Assembly (NCBI RefSeq): GCF_003315595.1 | Contig: NZ_QNQU01000002.1 | Location: forward strand, 62,001-126,000 | Direction: 5' to 3' | Source: Pedobacter miscanthi | GTDB taxonomy: Bacteria > Bacteroidota > Bacteroidia > Sphingobacteriales > Sphingobacteriaceae | DNA: 64,000 nt | In this document: positions 8,960 to 17,344 of the stretch, in pieces | Position numbering within the stretch: position 1 is the first letter of the stretch | Layout: each line of letters opens with the position of its first letter | Position numbers and translations under genes: made by a program | Notes under the pieces: model-generated | Seen by the model: the letters and a program-made list of their open reading frames with translations, nothing else | The model's database searches: none | What the model was told of the DNA's origin: nothing

Positions 8960-10189
8960 CTAATTCAACGACATTGCACTGCCTTTAAACTGATTCCTGT
9001 GCCTCTCATTATAAACAAAAGCAGCGACAATCAATAAACCGGCAACACCTTCAAAAGCTACAACCACCTGTGTACCGAAAAGATGCGCCAGATAGCCCAT
9101 TAACAAACTTCCAATCGGTAATACCCCCTGGTAAGCCATAATATAATAACTTAATGTCCTGCCCCTCATTACATCATCCGCATGCGTTTGCAGATAAGTA
9201 TTGATGGATGAAGTTTGTGCCATTAAACCCAAAGCAGCCAAACCGGTACAAATCAAGGCCAATACCAACGATGGAGATATTGCCAGCGCCACTACCGAAA
9301 CAGCCAGTAGAATACCCGATAACATTACTATTTTCTGCAAGTTCTGGCCTGCTTTTAATGTGGCCATATAAATGGCTCCGAAAAATGCTCCAAATCCGGC
9401 CGCACTTTCGAACCAGCCAAAAGTTGTGGCATTGCCGTTAAATATGTCTTTAGCAAAAACAGGCAGTAGTGTAGTAAAAGGAATGACCAATAAACTTGAA
9501 GCAGCCATCATTAATACCATGGAAGCCAGATCAGGCGAAGATTTTAGATAATCATAACCTTTTTTCAGATCCATCCATATATTTTCATTCGATTTCTGGT
9601 GTTCGGTGAGTTTTAATTTCATCATTACCATACACCCAAGCACGGCAATAAAACTGACAAAATTGATCAGAAAACAGATATCCTCACCCAAAGTACTCAA
9701 AATCACACCTGCCAGTGCCGGCCCGATTAACCTTGCCGCATTAAACATAGAAGAGTTAAGCGCAATCGCATTTGGTAAATCTTCTTTATCATCAATTAAA
9801 TTTACCATTAAAGATTGTCGCGCTGTTACATCAAAAGCATTTACCAGCCCCTGTACCAGCGAAAGTGCTGCAATCCAGAACATATCATATACTTTAAACC
9901 AGATCATCAAAGCTAAAGCCCCTGCCTGGAGCATCAGGATTACCTGCGTAATAACCAATATTTTATATTTATTATGCCTGTCTACATAACTCCCGGCGTA
10001 AGGCGCAAGCACTAACGAAGGGATTAAACTTAAAAAAGTAATTAAACCCAGCAAAAATGCCGACCCTGTTAAACGGTATACCAGCCAGCTGATGGCTACA
10101 CGCTGCATCCATGTACCAATTAATGAAATAGCCTGACCTGTAAAAAATAACCTGTAATTATAATGCCTTAGTGAACGAAAAATACTCAT
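8960..10189 (-). CDS. MFS exporter, DHA3/enterobactin-exporter-like
   Basis: Proton-driven inner-membrane exporter of the major facilitator superfamily, with about 12 hydrophobic segments over 409 residues. It resembles the MFS_3/EntS-type group: N-terminal FRSLRHYNYRLFFTGQAISLIGTWMQ, loop motif AGSYVDRHNKYK between TM2 and TM3, and FDVTARQSLMVNLI before TM5. It is divergent from a MarR repressor 170 bp away, and its -7 promoter box abuts an inverted repeat that also occurs at the marR promoter. It is therefore likely a repressed drug or small-molecule exporter. Substrate unknown. Confidence 0.9.
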   Translation of the reverse strand: MSIFRSLRHYNYRLFFTGQAISLIGTWMQRVAISWLVYRLTGSAFLLGLITFLSLIPSLVLAPYAGSYVDRHNKYKILVITQVILMLQAGALALMIWFKVYDMFWIAALSLVQGLVNAFDVTARQSLMVNLIDDKEDLPNAIALNSSMFNAARLIGPALAGVILSTLGEDICFLINFVSFIAVLGCMVMMKLKLTEHQKSNENIWMDLKKGYDYLKSSPDLASMVLMMAASSLLVIPFTTLLPVFAKDIFNGNATTFGWFESAAGFGAFFGAIYMATLKAGQNLQKIVMLSGILLAVSVVALAISPSLVLALICTGLAALGLMAQTSSINTYLQTHADDVMRGRTLSYYIMAYQGVLPIGSLLMGYLAHLFGTQVVVAFEGVAGLLIVAAFVYNERHRNQFKGSAMSLN

Positions 10190-10199
10190 GTTTAAAATA

Positions 10200-10214
10200 G
10201 TAAAGTAACTTTAC
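10200..10214. promoter_or_regulatory. MarR operator candidate at MFS promoter
   Basis: GTAAAGTAACTTTAC is a perfect 7-1-7 inverted repeat. It begins at the last base of the minus-strand -7 box and ends 11 bp before the MFS ATG, so a bound dimer would cover the transcription start. A matching site (GTAAA-N5-TTTAC) lies at 10338-10352. Confidence 0.68.
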
Positions 10215-10221
10215 AAAAGTA
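10214..10221 (-). promoter_or_regulatory. -7 promoter box of the MFS gene
   Basis: On the minus strand it reads TACTTTTG, matching the Bacteroidetes -7 consensus TAnnTTTG. Its final G is the first base of the operator. I could not place a convincing -33 element at the usual spacing. Confidence 0.5.
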
Positions 10222-10330
10222 TAAAAATTTAGCCAAACCATAAAACCAAAAAAGAACACTTTTATCAGTTTAAAATCATAAATTAAGGGTTTCATAAAAT
10301 GAAAATAGATTACGATTAAAATTAAAAGCT

Positions 10331-10338
10331 TATATTTG
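10331..10338 (+). promoter_or_regulatory. -7 promoter box of the marR gene
   Basis: TATATTTG matches TAnnTTTG, 21 bp before the marR ATG, and its final G is the first base of the second operator. No clear -33 TTG is visible, as expected for a weak, self-repressed promoter. Confidence 0.5.
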
Positions 10339-10352
10339 TAAAGTTTATTTAC
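10338..10352. promoter_or_regulatory. MarR operator candidate at marR promoter
   Basis: GTAAAGTTTATTTAC has the same GTAAA-N5-TTTAC frame as the site at 10200-10214 and the same position relative to the -7 box. Two sites with identical geometry on two divergent promoters point to one repressor acting on both. Confidence 0.62.
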
Positions 10353-10359
10353 CATTAAT

Positions 10360-10803
10360 ATGCCTACTCAAACACAAGAGATTGCAGCGAAATTAAGAAG
10401 CACGGTAACCCGCTTAACCCGCCAGTTGCGCCGCCAGAACGTAAGTTCGGAGTTTAGCAATGCCGAACTGTTAACCATGTCGCTACTGGAACAGCATGGC
10501 AAATTGCTATCTACTGAGCTGGCCGATATGGAAAGGGTATCTAAACAGGCCATTTCACAAATCATAAACCGTTTGTATGATGCAAAATGTGTAGAACGTT
10601 TTCCGAGCGAAGAAGATAAGCGCAAAGTATTTATTGGTTTAACCAAACTGGGCGAAAAACACATTATTGCCAGCAGGAAGATTAAAGAGGAATGGCTGGC
10701 GCAAACACTCGAAAAAATATTTTCTGCAGAAGAAATCAACCTGATCCAGGCTTTTCTTCCGCTCCTTTCGCGCCTGGTAGAACACAATGGAACAAGAGTA
10801 TAA
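10360..10803 (+). CDS. MarR-family transcriptional repressor
   Basis: A 147-residue winged-helix regulator of normal MarR length. Residues about 35-100 carry the winged helix: NAELLTMSLLEQHGKLLSTELA, then ERVSKQAISQIINRLYDAKCVERFPSEEDKRKVFIGLT, whose wing D-x-R-x-V pattern is typical. Helices at each end form the dimer interface. The gene is divergent from the MFS exporter, the classic arrangement in which the MarR protein represses both genes and is released by a ligand, often the pump substrate. The upstream operator pair supports this. Ligand unknown. Confidence 0.94.
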   Translation: MPTQTQEIAAKLRSTVTRLTRQLRRQNVSSEFSNAELLTMSLLEQHGKLLSTELADMERVSKQAISQIINRLYDAKCVERFPSEEDKRKVFIGLTKLGEKHIIASRKIKEEWLAQTLEKIFSAEEINLIQAFLPLLSRLVEHNGTRV

Positions 10804-10849
10804 CATTACTTTTTCTTTAAGCAAATAAGCCTTATCTTGCAGACAGAAA

Positions 10850-11686
10850 ATGGCACTATATTTTACATCAATAAATTCGGGGAGTAACGGCAATTGTTAC
10901 TATGTGGGGAACGATAACGAAGCCGTTTTGGTTGATGTTGGCTTAACTTGTAAAGAAGTAGAAAAACGAATGGCCCGCCTAGGCTTATCAGTAAACAAAG
11001 TTAAAGCAATCTTTATTTCCCACGAGCATAGCGACCATATTAAAGGCCTGGCTGTTTTTGCAAAAAAATATAAACTCCCGGTGTACATCAGTATGCCAAC
11101 ATTAAAAAGCAGCAGGTTGTTGCTGGATGCCAGTTATACTTTTCCTTTAAAACATTTACAGCATATCCGGATTGGCAATTTAAAAATCTCTGCATTTTCC
11201 AAATTTCATGATGCAGCAGATCCTTACAGTTTTACCATTGAGTGCAATGATATCAGGGTTGGTGTTTTTACCGATATTGGTGCCGTATGCGATCGCCTGA
11301 TTACACATTTTAAAAGCTGCCATGCAGCCTTTTTAGAAGCCAACTACGATACAGAGATGTTGCAGAACGGCCGTTATCCCTATTTTTTAAAAAGAAGGAT
11401 TATGGGCGGACACGGGCACCTCAGTAATGCCCAGGCGCTGGAGCTTTTTATGAACCACCGACCTGAATATATGAGTCATTTACTGCTCAGCCATTTATCA
11501 AAAGATAATAACGATCCTGAATTGGTTGAAAGCTTATTTAAAAGCGTTGCAGGCGATACTTTTGTTAAAGTAGCTTCGAGATATGAAGAAACGGAAGTTT
11601 TTTACGTAGGCGGAAGTCAAAACAACGTTTCAGCTTACTCTTTTGCTCCTAATCTTTACCAGCCTGAACAACTAAATCTGTTTTAA
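10850..11686 (+). CDS. Metallo-beta-lactamase-fold hydrolase, YycJ/WalJ-like
   Basis: Cytosolic metallo-hydrolase of 278 residues. The N-terminal INSGSNGNCYYVG and LVDVGLTCKEVEKR segments and the metal motif H58-E-H60-S-D62-H63 are those of the YycJ/VicX branch of the MBL fold, with further ligands likely in FSKFHDAADPYSF, VFTDIGAV and GGHGHLSNAQA. The family is linked to DNA-repair or cell-wall-related nuclease-type functions, but the substrate here cannot be told. It follows marR by 46 bp and may have its own promoter (TATCTTG at about 10831). Confidence 0.9.
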   Translation: MALYFTSINSGSNGNCYYVGNDNEAVLVDVGLTCKEVEKRMARLGLSVNKVKAIFISHEHSDHIKGLAVFAKKYKLPVYISMPTLKSSRLLLDASYTFPLKHLQHIRIGNLKISAFSKFHDAADPYSFTIECNDIRVGVFTDIGAVCDRLITHFKSCHAAFLEANYDTEMLQNGRYPYFLKRRIMGGHGHLSNAQALELFMNHRPEYMSHLLLSHLSKDNNDPELVESLFKSVAGDTFVKVASRYEETEVFYVGGSQNNVSAYSFAPNLYQPEQLNLF

Positions 11687-12220
11687 CACAGTAAAGTCAA
11701 AAACAAGCTGCATTTTTGTTACAAATCTGCTTATTTCATGCGTTTTGCGGTATCTACCTTGATATCATACCGCGAAAATGCTAAAAGATCTAAATAATTT
11801 AATTTTTCTAAAAACATTTTATTTAAACAGGAGTTATATATATACTTCATAAATAGTTTGTTTGGTTTATTTGGGGCTTATGGATTTAAGCCCCTTTCTT
11901 TTGCCCTAAAATTTCCAGTTTACCAACAATAATATATAAAATGATCGTTATTGCAGGGGCCAGTTAGGATTCCGCCATAAATAAAATGGGAATGTATCCT
12001 GCAGGTAAGGTTTAATATTTTGCATCAATTAAACTAAGATAGACTTAGGTGCCTAAGGGGCTTAATCTATTTATCATTTGATAATAATTAAGTTGTGAAT
12101 GTTCCATTTGTGTTTTTACATATTTTTTTGATCATATAAGGGATATAAGCATCATATAAGCTTAAATGTCTCATATGCTAAAAGCAAATCAGAATAGCAA
12201 TCTGCATTTAATGATCATAA
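11687..12220. other. Gene-poor stretch with hairpins and short repeats
   Basis: No convincing gene. It holds an inverted repeat GCGGTAT/ATACCGC (11747-11753 with 11767-11773), a 19-codon frame from an ATG at 11739, a strong terminator (separate entry) and two direct copies of ATCATATAAG at 12131 and 12151 with a related GGATATAAGC between them. The stretch from the YycJ stop to the terminator is long enough for a 3'UTR-derived small RNA, but nothing proves one. Confidence 0.4.
11873..11902 (+). terminator. Rho-independent terminator downstream of the YycJ-like gene
   Basis: Stem GGGGCTTA / TAAGCCCC (8 bp) with loop TGGATT, then TTTCTTTT on the plus strand. It lies 187 bp after the only upstream rightward gene. 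Confidence 0.75.
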
Positions 12221-12257
12221 AAAAAGGCAAAATGGTTCTTCACCACTTTACCTTTTT
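12221..12257. terminator. Bidirectional hairpin terminator after glutathione peroxidase
   Basis: AAAAAGG/CCTTTTT, AAA/TTT and TGGT/ACCA stems separated by single mismatches around a TCTTC loop, flanked by A and T runs so it can act on either strand. It serves the leftward peroxidase gene. Confidence 0.7.
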
Positions 12258-12328
12258 AAATTATTTAAAGAAAGACTATTCCATCATTGCGCCCACATTT
12301 CCCATCTCACATCTTCCATTTTTCATCC

Positions 12329-12841
12329 TTACAGGTTTTTAACGATTGCTTCGTCTGTAGGTTTTGTTTTAGAACGGAAACGGTGTACCAACTCTCCTTT
12401 TTCGTTGATCAGGAATTTTTCGAAGTTCCATTTAATATCACCCTGCTCTTCAGTATTGGTTTGCGAGGTTAAATATTTAAACAATGGACTGATGTCATCA
12501 CCTTTTACACTGCTTTTTTCGGCAAGTAAAAAGGAAACGTTGTATTTTCCGGTACAGAATTCTTTAATCTCTGCATTGGTAGAAAATTCCTGACCGCCAA
12601 AGTTACCTGCCGGAAAACCGATCAATACCACTTTTTTACCATACTCTTTCTGAAGTTTCTCCAAATCTTCGTATTGGGGGGTGAAACCGCATTTAGAAGC
12701 CGTGTTAACAATTAGGATTTTTTTACCCTTAAATTTAGATAACTTGATTTCTTTACCATCAATGGTTTTAAAACTGAAATCGTAAACATTCTTTGGTGGC
12801 GACACCAATAAGTTTAATAAGATTAAAATTGTGCTGATCAT
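12329..12841 (-). CDS. Glutathione peroxidase-family thiol peroxidase, exported
   Basis: Reduces hydrogen or organic peroxides with a cysteine; bacterial members usually take electrons from thioredoxin rather than glutathione. The family motifs are all present: VNTASKCGFTPQYEDLEKL with peroxidatic Cys51, GFPAGNFGGQE and WNFEKFLI, giving the Cys, Gln and Trp-Asn active-site set (standard Cys, not selenocysteine). The frame extends to 12877, but I choose the ATG at 12841 (170 residues) because it begins a short hydrophobic export signal (MISTILILLNLLVSPP). Probably periplasmic or membrane-anchored. Monocistronic. Confidence 0.93.
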   Translation of the reverse strand: MISTILILLNLLVSPPKNVYDFSFKTIDGKEIKLSKFKGKKILIVNTASKCGFTPQYEDLEKLQKEYGKKVVLIGFPAGNFGGQEFSTNAEIKEFCTGKYNVSFLLAEKSSVKGDDISPLFKYLTSQTNTEEQGDIKWNFEKFLINEKGELVHRFRSKTKPTDEAIVKNL

Positions 12842-12954
12842 TGTTGTTTTTATTTTTATATACGAATATAGGTACAAATCGGTTGCCTTGATGTAATGTG
12901 GCTGTAAATAATATGATGGACGAGGTAAAAGGCATGATGGATTAGCAGCCCCCT

Positions 12955-13062
12955 CATTTATAAACCTGATAAAGCGGAAAGCCCGGAGCGAGGAACGAGT
13001 GAGGACTTGAAGCGATAGCAGGACTACCGGCCGCCATTAAAACAGAACCATGCCTTTCCAAA
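12955..13062. repeat. Dispersed intergenic element, copy 1 (GTAGTCCTGC family)
   Basis: Read on the minus strand it runs from GGAAAGGCATGGTTCTGTTT through GGTAGTCCTGCTATCGCTTC to CTTTATCAGGTTTAT. The same ordered landmarks, diverged, recur at 26447-26635. No ORF worth calling. The rest of the gap to topA (to 13259) holds only a candidate promoter. Confidence 0.5.
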
Positions 13063-13210
13063 AAAAATATATCGAATAAAGAGTTCGTCGTTTTGCCGAT
13101 ATTAACCTGCGAGGTCCTGGATACAACATTAAAACTTTATTAAAATCACCGTATAAATCAACATAGTTTACTAACATTTAATAAAAAAATCGTATAAAAA
13201 TCCACACAGG

Positions 13211-13243
13211 TTTGGATTTATGCTTTAATTATAGCTTTATTTG
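13211..13243 (+). promoter_or_regulatory. Candidate topA promoter
   Basis: TTTG at 13211-13214, 21 bp spacer, then TTTATTTG at 13236-13243, one base off the TAnnTTTG -7 consensus; 16 bp before the ATG. Confidence 0.38.
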
Positions 13244-13259
13244 CACAAAAACGTATTTC

Positions 13260-15824
13260 ATGGCAAAAAATTTACTGATCGTCGAGTCACCTGCAAAAGC
13301 TAAAACCATTGAAGGATACCTGGGAAAAGATTTCCTGGTGAAATCCAGCTATGGCCATATCCGGGATTTAGTGAAAGGCGACATGGCGATTGATATTAAA
13401 AATAATTTTGCCCAGACCTACGAAGTACCCGCCGACAAGAAAAACGTTGTTGCCGAATTAAAAAAACTTGCTAAGGATGCCGAAATGGTATGGCTGGCAT
13501 CCGATGAAGACCGCGAGGGAGAAGCCATCTCGTGGCACTTATTCGAAACTTTAGGCCTTAAAGTAGAAAAAACAAAACGCATTGTTTTCCACGAGATCAC
13601 CAAACCGGCCATTTTAAAAGCAATTGATAGTCCGCGTGGAATTGATTATAACCTGGTAAATGCTCAACAAGCACGCCGTGTTTTAGATAGATTAGTAGGT
13701 TTCGAACTTTCTCCGGTTTTATGGAAAAAAGTAAAACCATCACTGTCAGCAGGCCGCGTACAATCTGTTGCCGTACGTTTAATAGTAGACAGGGAACGCG
13801 AAGTTTTAAACTTTAATGCAGCCGCTGCTTATAAAATTACCGCACAATTTTCAACAGGTAAAGGAAAAGAAACGGTAAAGGCAGAATTGCCACAACGTTT
13901 TGAAAGTGAAGCGGACGCCGAAAAATATCTTCAGGATTGCGTTAATGCCAAATTCGACATTACCAGTTTAGAAACACGCCCTGCGAAACGTAATCCTGCC
14001 GCCCCTTTTACCACCTCTACCCTGCAACAGGAAGCTTCGAGAAAATTAGGTTTTTCGGTAGCCAGAACCATGCAGGTTGCACAAAGATTATATGAAGCGG
14101 GTAAGATTACTTATATGAGGACTGACTCTGTAAATTTATCTGAAACGGCTATAAATGCCGCTGCCGCTGAAATAAAATCGGCCTACGGTGATAAATACCA
14201 TCAGCCAAGGGTTTATAAAACTAAATCTGCCGGAGCGCAAGAGGCTCACGAAGCCATCCGCCCTACTTATTTCGACAGGCACACAGTTGACGGCGATATT
14301 TCAGAGAAACGTTTGTACGATCTGATCTGGAAACGTTCTATCGCCTCGCAAATGAGCGAAGCTTTGTTCGAAAAAACAACGGCACAGATTACGGCTTCAA
14401 CTCGTAAAGAGCATTTGGTTGCCGAAGGTGAAGTTTTAAAATTTGATGGTTTCTTAAAAGTTTATTTAGAATCGACAGACGACGAAGAAACTGAAGAAAA
14501 AGAAGGTGGTGCAATTTTACCTCCTTTAGCCAAAGGACAGGAATTATTTTTAAAAGAAATGCAGGCCACAGAACGTTATTCACGTCCACCTGCAAGATAT
14601 ACAGAGGCCAGTTTAGTTAAGAAATTAGAAGAACTTGGCATTGGCCGTCCATCTACTTATGCACCAACCATTTCTACGGTACAAAACCGTGGTTATGTGG
14701 TTAAAGAAGACAGAGATGGTAAACAGCGTAAATTTACTTCTATCGTTTTAGCCGATGGACAGGTAAAAAAAGAAACCAAATCGGAAATTACCGGTGCAGA
14801 GAAATCAAAACTCTTCCCTACTGATATCGGTGAGGTCGTAAACGATTTCCTGGTTGAGCATTTTAAAGGCATTGTTGACTTTAACTTTACTGCTAAAGTT
14901 GAAAAGGAATTTGATGAAATTGCACAGGGTTTACAGGAGTGGACCAAAATGCTGCACTCGTTTTACAATCCTTTCCACAGTGAAGTAGAAACAACATTAG
15001 AAACCGCTGAACGTGCTACCGGCGAACGTTTATTGGGTTTAGACCCTGCAACGGGTAAAAACGTATACACTAAAGTAGGCAAATTTGGTCCTTTGGTGCA
15101 GATTGGCGAACTCGACGAGGAAGAAAAACCACGTTATGCCAGTTTAATGCGTAATCAATCGGTGGCCACCATTACTTTGGATGACGCACTCGAACTGTTT
15201 AAACTTCCGTTCCAGTTACCTGATTTTGAAGGCAAAGAAGTAGTGATTGGTGTTGGCCGTTTCGGGCCGTATGTAAAATGGGGCGAAAGTTTCATCTCCC
15301 TTCCTAAAAACGAAGAGCCTTTATCGGTAACTTATGATAGAGCTGTTGAAATTATCCGCCAGAAAATGGATGATGACGCACCAATAGCTTACTATGAAGG
15401 TTTAGGCGTTACAAAAGGTAAAGGCCGTTTTGGTCCGTTTATTAAATGGAACGATCTTTTTATCAATATCCCGGCAAAGGGTTACGATTTTGATAACCTT
15501 ACGCAGGAAAACATCGATACTTTGATCAGCAAAAAAGTAGAGAAAGAAGCAAACAGATACATTAAAACCTGGGATGCAGAAAAAATTTCAATCGAAAATG
15601 GCCGCTGGGGACCGTTTATCCGTTTTGGCAAATTAATGCTGAAATTGAGAAACAATGAAGCCACCAAACAGAAATATACGCCCGAAGAACTGGCAGATAT
15701 TGATCTTGAGGTGGTAAAGAAAATGATTGTGGAGCAGGTACCTAATGCTTTCGAAACGAAGAAAAAAGCACCTGCAAAGAAAAAAGCAGCTCCGGCTAAA
15801 AAGGCAGTAGCGAAGAAGAAATAA
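13260..15824 (+). CDS. topA: DNA topoisomerase I (type IA)
   Basis: Relaxes negative supercoils by single-strand passage. The start is the ATG at 13260 (MAKNLLIVESPAKAKTIEGY), not the upstream in-frame codons. Residues 1-120 form the TOPRIM domain with DEDREGEAISWHL as the acidic metal motif. The active-site tyrosine is Tyr285 in ITYMRTDSVNLS, and KSAGAQEAHEAIRPT is the conserved flank. The C-terminus has four short repeats (GKFGPLV, GRFGPYV, GRFGPFI, GRWGPFI) instead of zinc fingers, then a Lys/Ala/Pro tail of about 20 residues that probably binds DNA. 854 residues, normal for Bacteroidetes. Confidence 0.97.
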   Translation: MAKNLLIVESPAKAKTIEGYLGKDFLVKSSYGHIRDLVKGDMAIDIKNNFAQTYEVPADKKNVVAELKKLAKDAEMVWLASDEDREGEAISWHLFETLGLKVEKTKRIVFHEITKPAILKAIDSPRGIDYNLVNAQQARRVLDRLVGFELSPVLWKKVKPSLSAGRVQSVAVRLIVDREREVLNFNAAAAYKITAQFSTGKGKETVKAELPQRFESEADAEKYLQDCVNAKFDITSLETRPAKRNPAAPFTTSTLQQEASRKLGFSVARTMQVAQRLYEAGKITYMRTDSVNLSETAINAAAAEIKSAYGDKYHQPRVYKTKSAGAQEAHEAIRPTYFDRHTVDGDISEKRLYDLIWKRSIASQMSEALFEKTTAQITASTRKEHLVAEGEVLKFDGFLKVYLESTDDEETEEKEGGAILPPLAKGQELFLKEMQATERYSRPPARYTEASLVKKLEELGIGRPSTYAPTISTVQNRGYVVKEDRDGKQRKFTSIVLADGQVKKETKSEITGAEKSKLFPTDIGEVVNDFLVEHFKGIVDFNFTAKVEKEFDEIAQGLQEWTKMLHSFYNPFHSEVETTLETAERATGERLLGLDPATGKNVYTKVGKFGPLVQIGELDEEEKPRYASLMRNQSVATITLDDALELFKLPFQLPDFEGKEVVIGVGRFGPYVKWGESFISLPKNEEPLSVTYDRAVEIIRQKMDDDAPIAYYEGLGVTKGKGRFGPFIKWNDLFINIPAKGYDFDNLTQENIDTLISKKVEKEANRYIKTWDAEKISIENGRWGPFIRFGKLMLKLRNNEATKQKYTPEELADIDLEVVKKMIVEQVPNAFETKKKAPAKKKAAPAKKAVAKKK

Positions 15825-15988
15825 ATCTAAGATTAAAGGATTTTTGGATGGTAGGATAATAATGATATCATTCAAAATTCTTTAATTTATATACATATTA
15901 TTGAGCATGGCACAATTATTCAATAATCTATCATTCAAAATTCAATAATTTACATAATACAATTAACCAGTTTAAACAGTTAACCCAC

Positions 15989-16393
15989 TTGAAATCAGAT
16001 TTACCAGAAAATACAGTTGAAGATATTGCGATGGCCGTAGTATTGATGGGCGAAACACCAGAGGTAAAAAGCTGGACGGTTTATCTTGTTAATTTAAAAA
16101 ATGAGCCGATTACCAACGTTTTGATCAGCTCTAAAGGTTATGGCGAAAAAGATGGCAAACAGGTAAAAACTTCAGTTCTGCGCCATTTTGTTGGCGATAT
16201 GGAAGCCAATTCTTTTGCCGGAGTGGAAGCCATTGACCCGGAGGTTTTTGGTTTAACTAACGAGTACTGGCTAAGCTACTACATTGGCACTACCATTTAC
16301 GACAAAAAATTTATTTTCCTGCCAGAAAGCATTATCGATTCTAACCTGATCAAAATCCCATTGGTGAACAGACCTGGGGTGATGATAAAATAG
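15989..16393 (+). CDS. Conserved hypothetical protein downstream of topA
   Basis: A 134-residue soluble protein with no signal peptide or membrane segment. I recognise the pattern (LPENTVEDIAMAVVL, VYLVNLKNEPITNVLISSKG, SVLRHFVGDMEANS, NEYWLSYYIGTTIYDKKF) as a protein common in Bacteroidetes but do not know a function. The start is the TTG at 15989 because the N-terminal LPENTVEDIA looks conserved; the next ATG is at 16031 and would remove it. It may be cotranscribed with topA, 164 bp upstream. Confidence 0.75.
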   Translation: MKSDLPENTVEDIAMAVVLMGETPEVKSWTVYLVNLKNEPITNVLISSKGYGEKDGKQVKTSVLRHFVGDMEANSFAGVEAIDPEVFGLTNEYWLSYYIGTTIYDKKFIFLPESIIDSNLIKIPLVNRPGVMIK

Positions 16394-16515
16394 TCGGAAG
16401 TCTTGAGTCCTAAGTCCAGAGTCGAGCTCACCTATAAAAGACTTTTTTCAATTTTAGTCCGAAAGATTTATCAATACAGATTAATTTTTCATACAGCTCA
16501 ATCGATGCGGCTGTC

Positions 16516-16581
16516 ATGCTGTCCCGAATTTTCAGGATCAGCATCTTTCCTGCTAGATAGACCCTGAAATAAATTCAGGGT
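16516..16581. repeat. Dispersed two-hairpin repeat, copy 2, between convergent genes
   Basis: Copy of 8849-8915. Hairpin 1 at 16516-16544 carries one C/A mismatch in the stem; hairpin 2 (16561-16581) is identical, ACCCTGAA-ATAAA-TTCAGGGT. The unit sits between a rightward and a leftward gene. The rest of the 16394-16708 gap shows nothing else. Confidence 0.72.
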
Positions 16582-16708
16582 GACGACTATAAGCTAGAAA
16601 TCTTTGCAGGAGACTTTTTAAGGCACCATAATTATCAAACTTAGTTTAGTGCTCTCGCTATTTCTGCATCCAAAACTGAAAACTCCCAACTGTAAACTCC
16701 AAACTTGA

Positions 16709-17131
16709 TTAAGGCACCTTAACCGCCTGTCTGCCAAGCAATTTCCAGCCTGATTTTTCTTTACTCCAGATCAAGAGAATATATAGTTTTACATTTCCGG
16801 GAACGTTTTTATCATGTGTTTTTGCGCTCAGGATATGTCGCACCAAAGCTGTTTTATTCTGGATGATAACAGTTTGATCTGTTAAATTGATATCTACAAA
16901 ATCAGATTCGCCAGAAAGTAAAGAGTGTAAAAATTCCTGTTTAGTCTGGATTTTTCCGCTCGAATGGCCGTAACTTAAATTATGGAGTACAATTTTATCA
17001 AGGGCTAGGCTATCGGGTGTAACCATCAGTTTGGTTAATCTATTTACCGCATCTTCTACTTCGGCTTTCTGCGCAAAACAAAAATGTGTAGAAATTAATA
17101 AACACGAAAAAATTAAGAGTTTCTTGATCAT
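16709..17131 (-). CDS. Exported NTF2-like (DUF4440-type) protein
   Basis: A 140-residue protein with a clear signal peptide (MIKKLLIFSCLLISTHFCFAQ) followed by one NTF2-like cone domain: AVNRLTKLMVTPDSLALDKI, LSYGHSSGKIQTKQEFLHSL, ALVRHILSAKTHD and KLYILLIWSKEKSGWKLLGRQAVK. This matches the DUF4440/SnoaL-like pattern. Such domains bind small ligands or act as simple enzymes; no catalytic set can be named. Probably periplasmic. Monocistronic, divergent from the alpha-2-macroglobulin gene. Confidence 0.82.
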   Translation of the reverse strand: MIKKLLIFSCLLISTHFCFAQKAEVEDAVNRLTKLMVTPDSLALDKIVLHNLSYGHSSGKIQTKQEFLHSLLSGESDFVDINLTDQTVIIQNKTALVRHILSAKTHDKNVPGNVKLYILLIWSKEKSGWKLLGRQAVKVP

Positions 17132-17344
17132 ATCTGGTTATATAGGGTTGATGTTGTAAACTTATCCAAAAGCCATCAAAAGAGCAACATATTCGCTTTA
17201 ATTTTCAACATTATTTCTTTTAACGTCCATTTTAGTTAATTTTCAGTAGGAATATGGGGTTTGCGATTTAAACAGGCTAATTACGGCATAGCAATTGCTC
17301 CAACCGCAACATTATATTTCCATTTATCTTAACGAATTTCATCC

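Noticed and set aside
10368..10787. 139-codon minus-strand ORF opposite marR
   Set aside because: It is the antisense shadow of an unambiguous MarR gene.
12955..13062. RNase P or tmRNA-like RNA, because of GGAAAGCCCGGAGCGAGG
   Set aside because: The resemblance is limited to a short GGAAAG-CCGGA string; no other core elements are present and a second diverged copy argues for a dispersed repeat.
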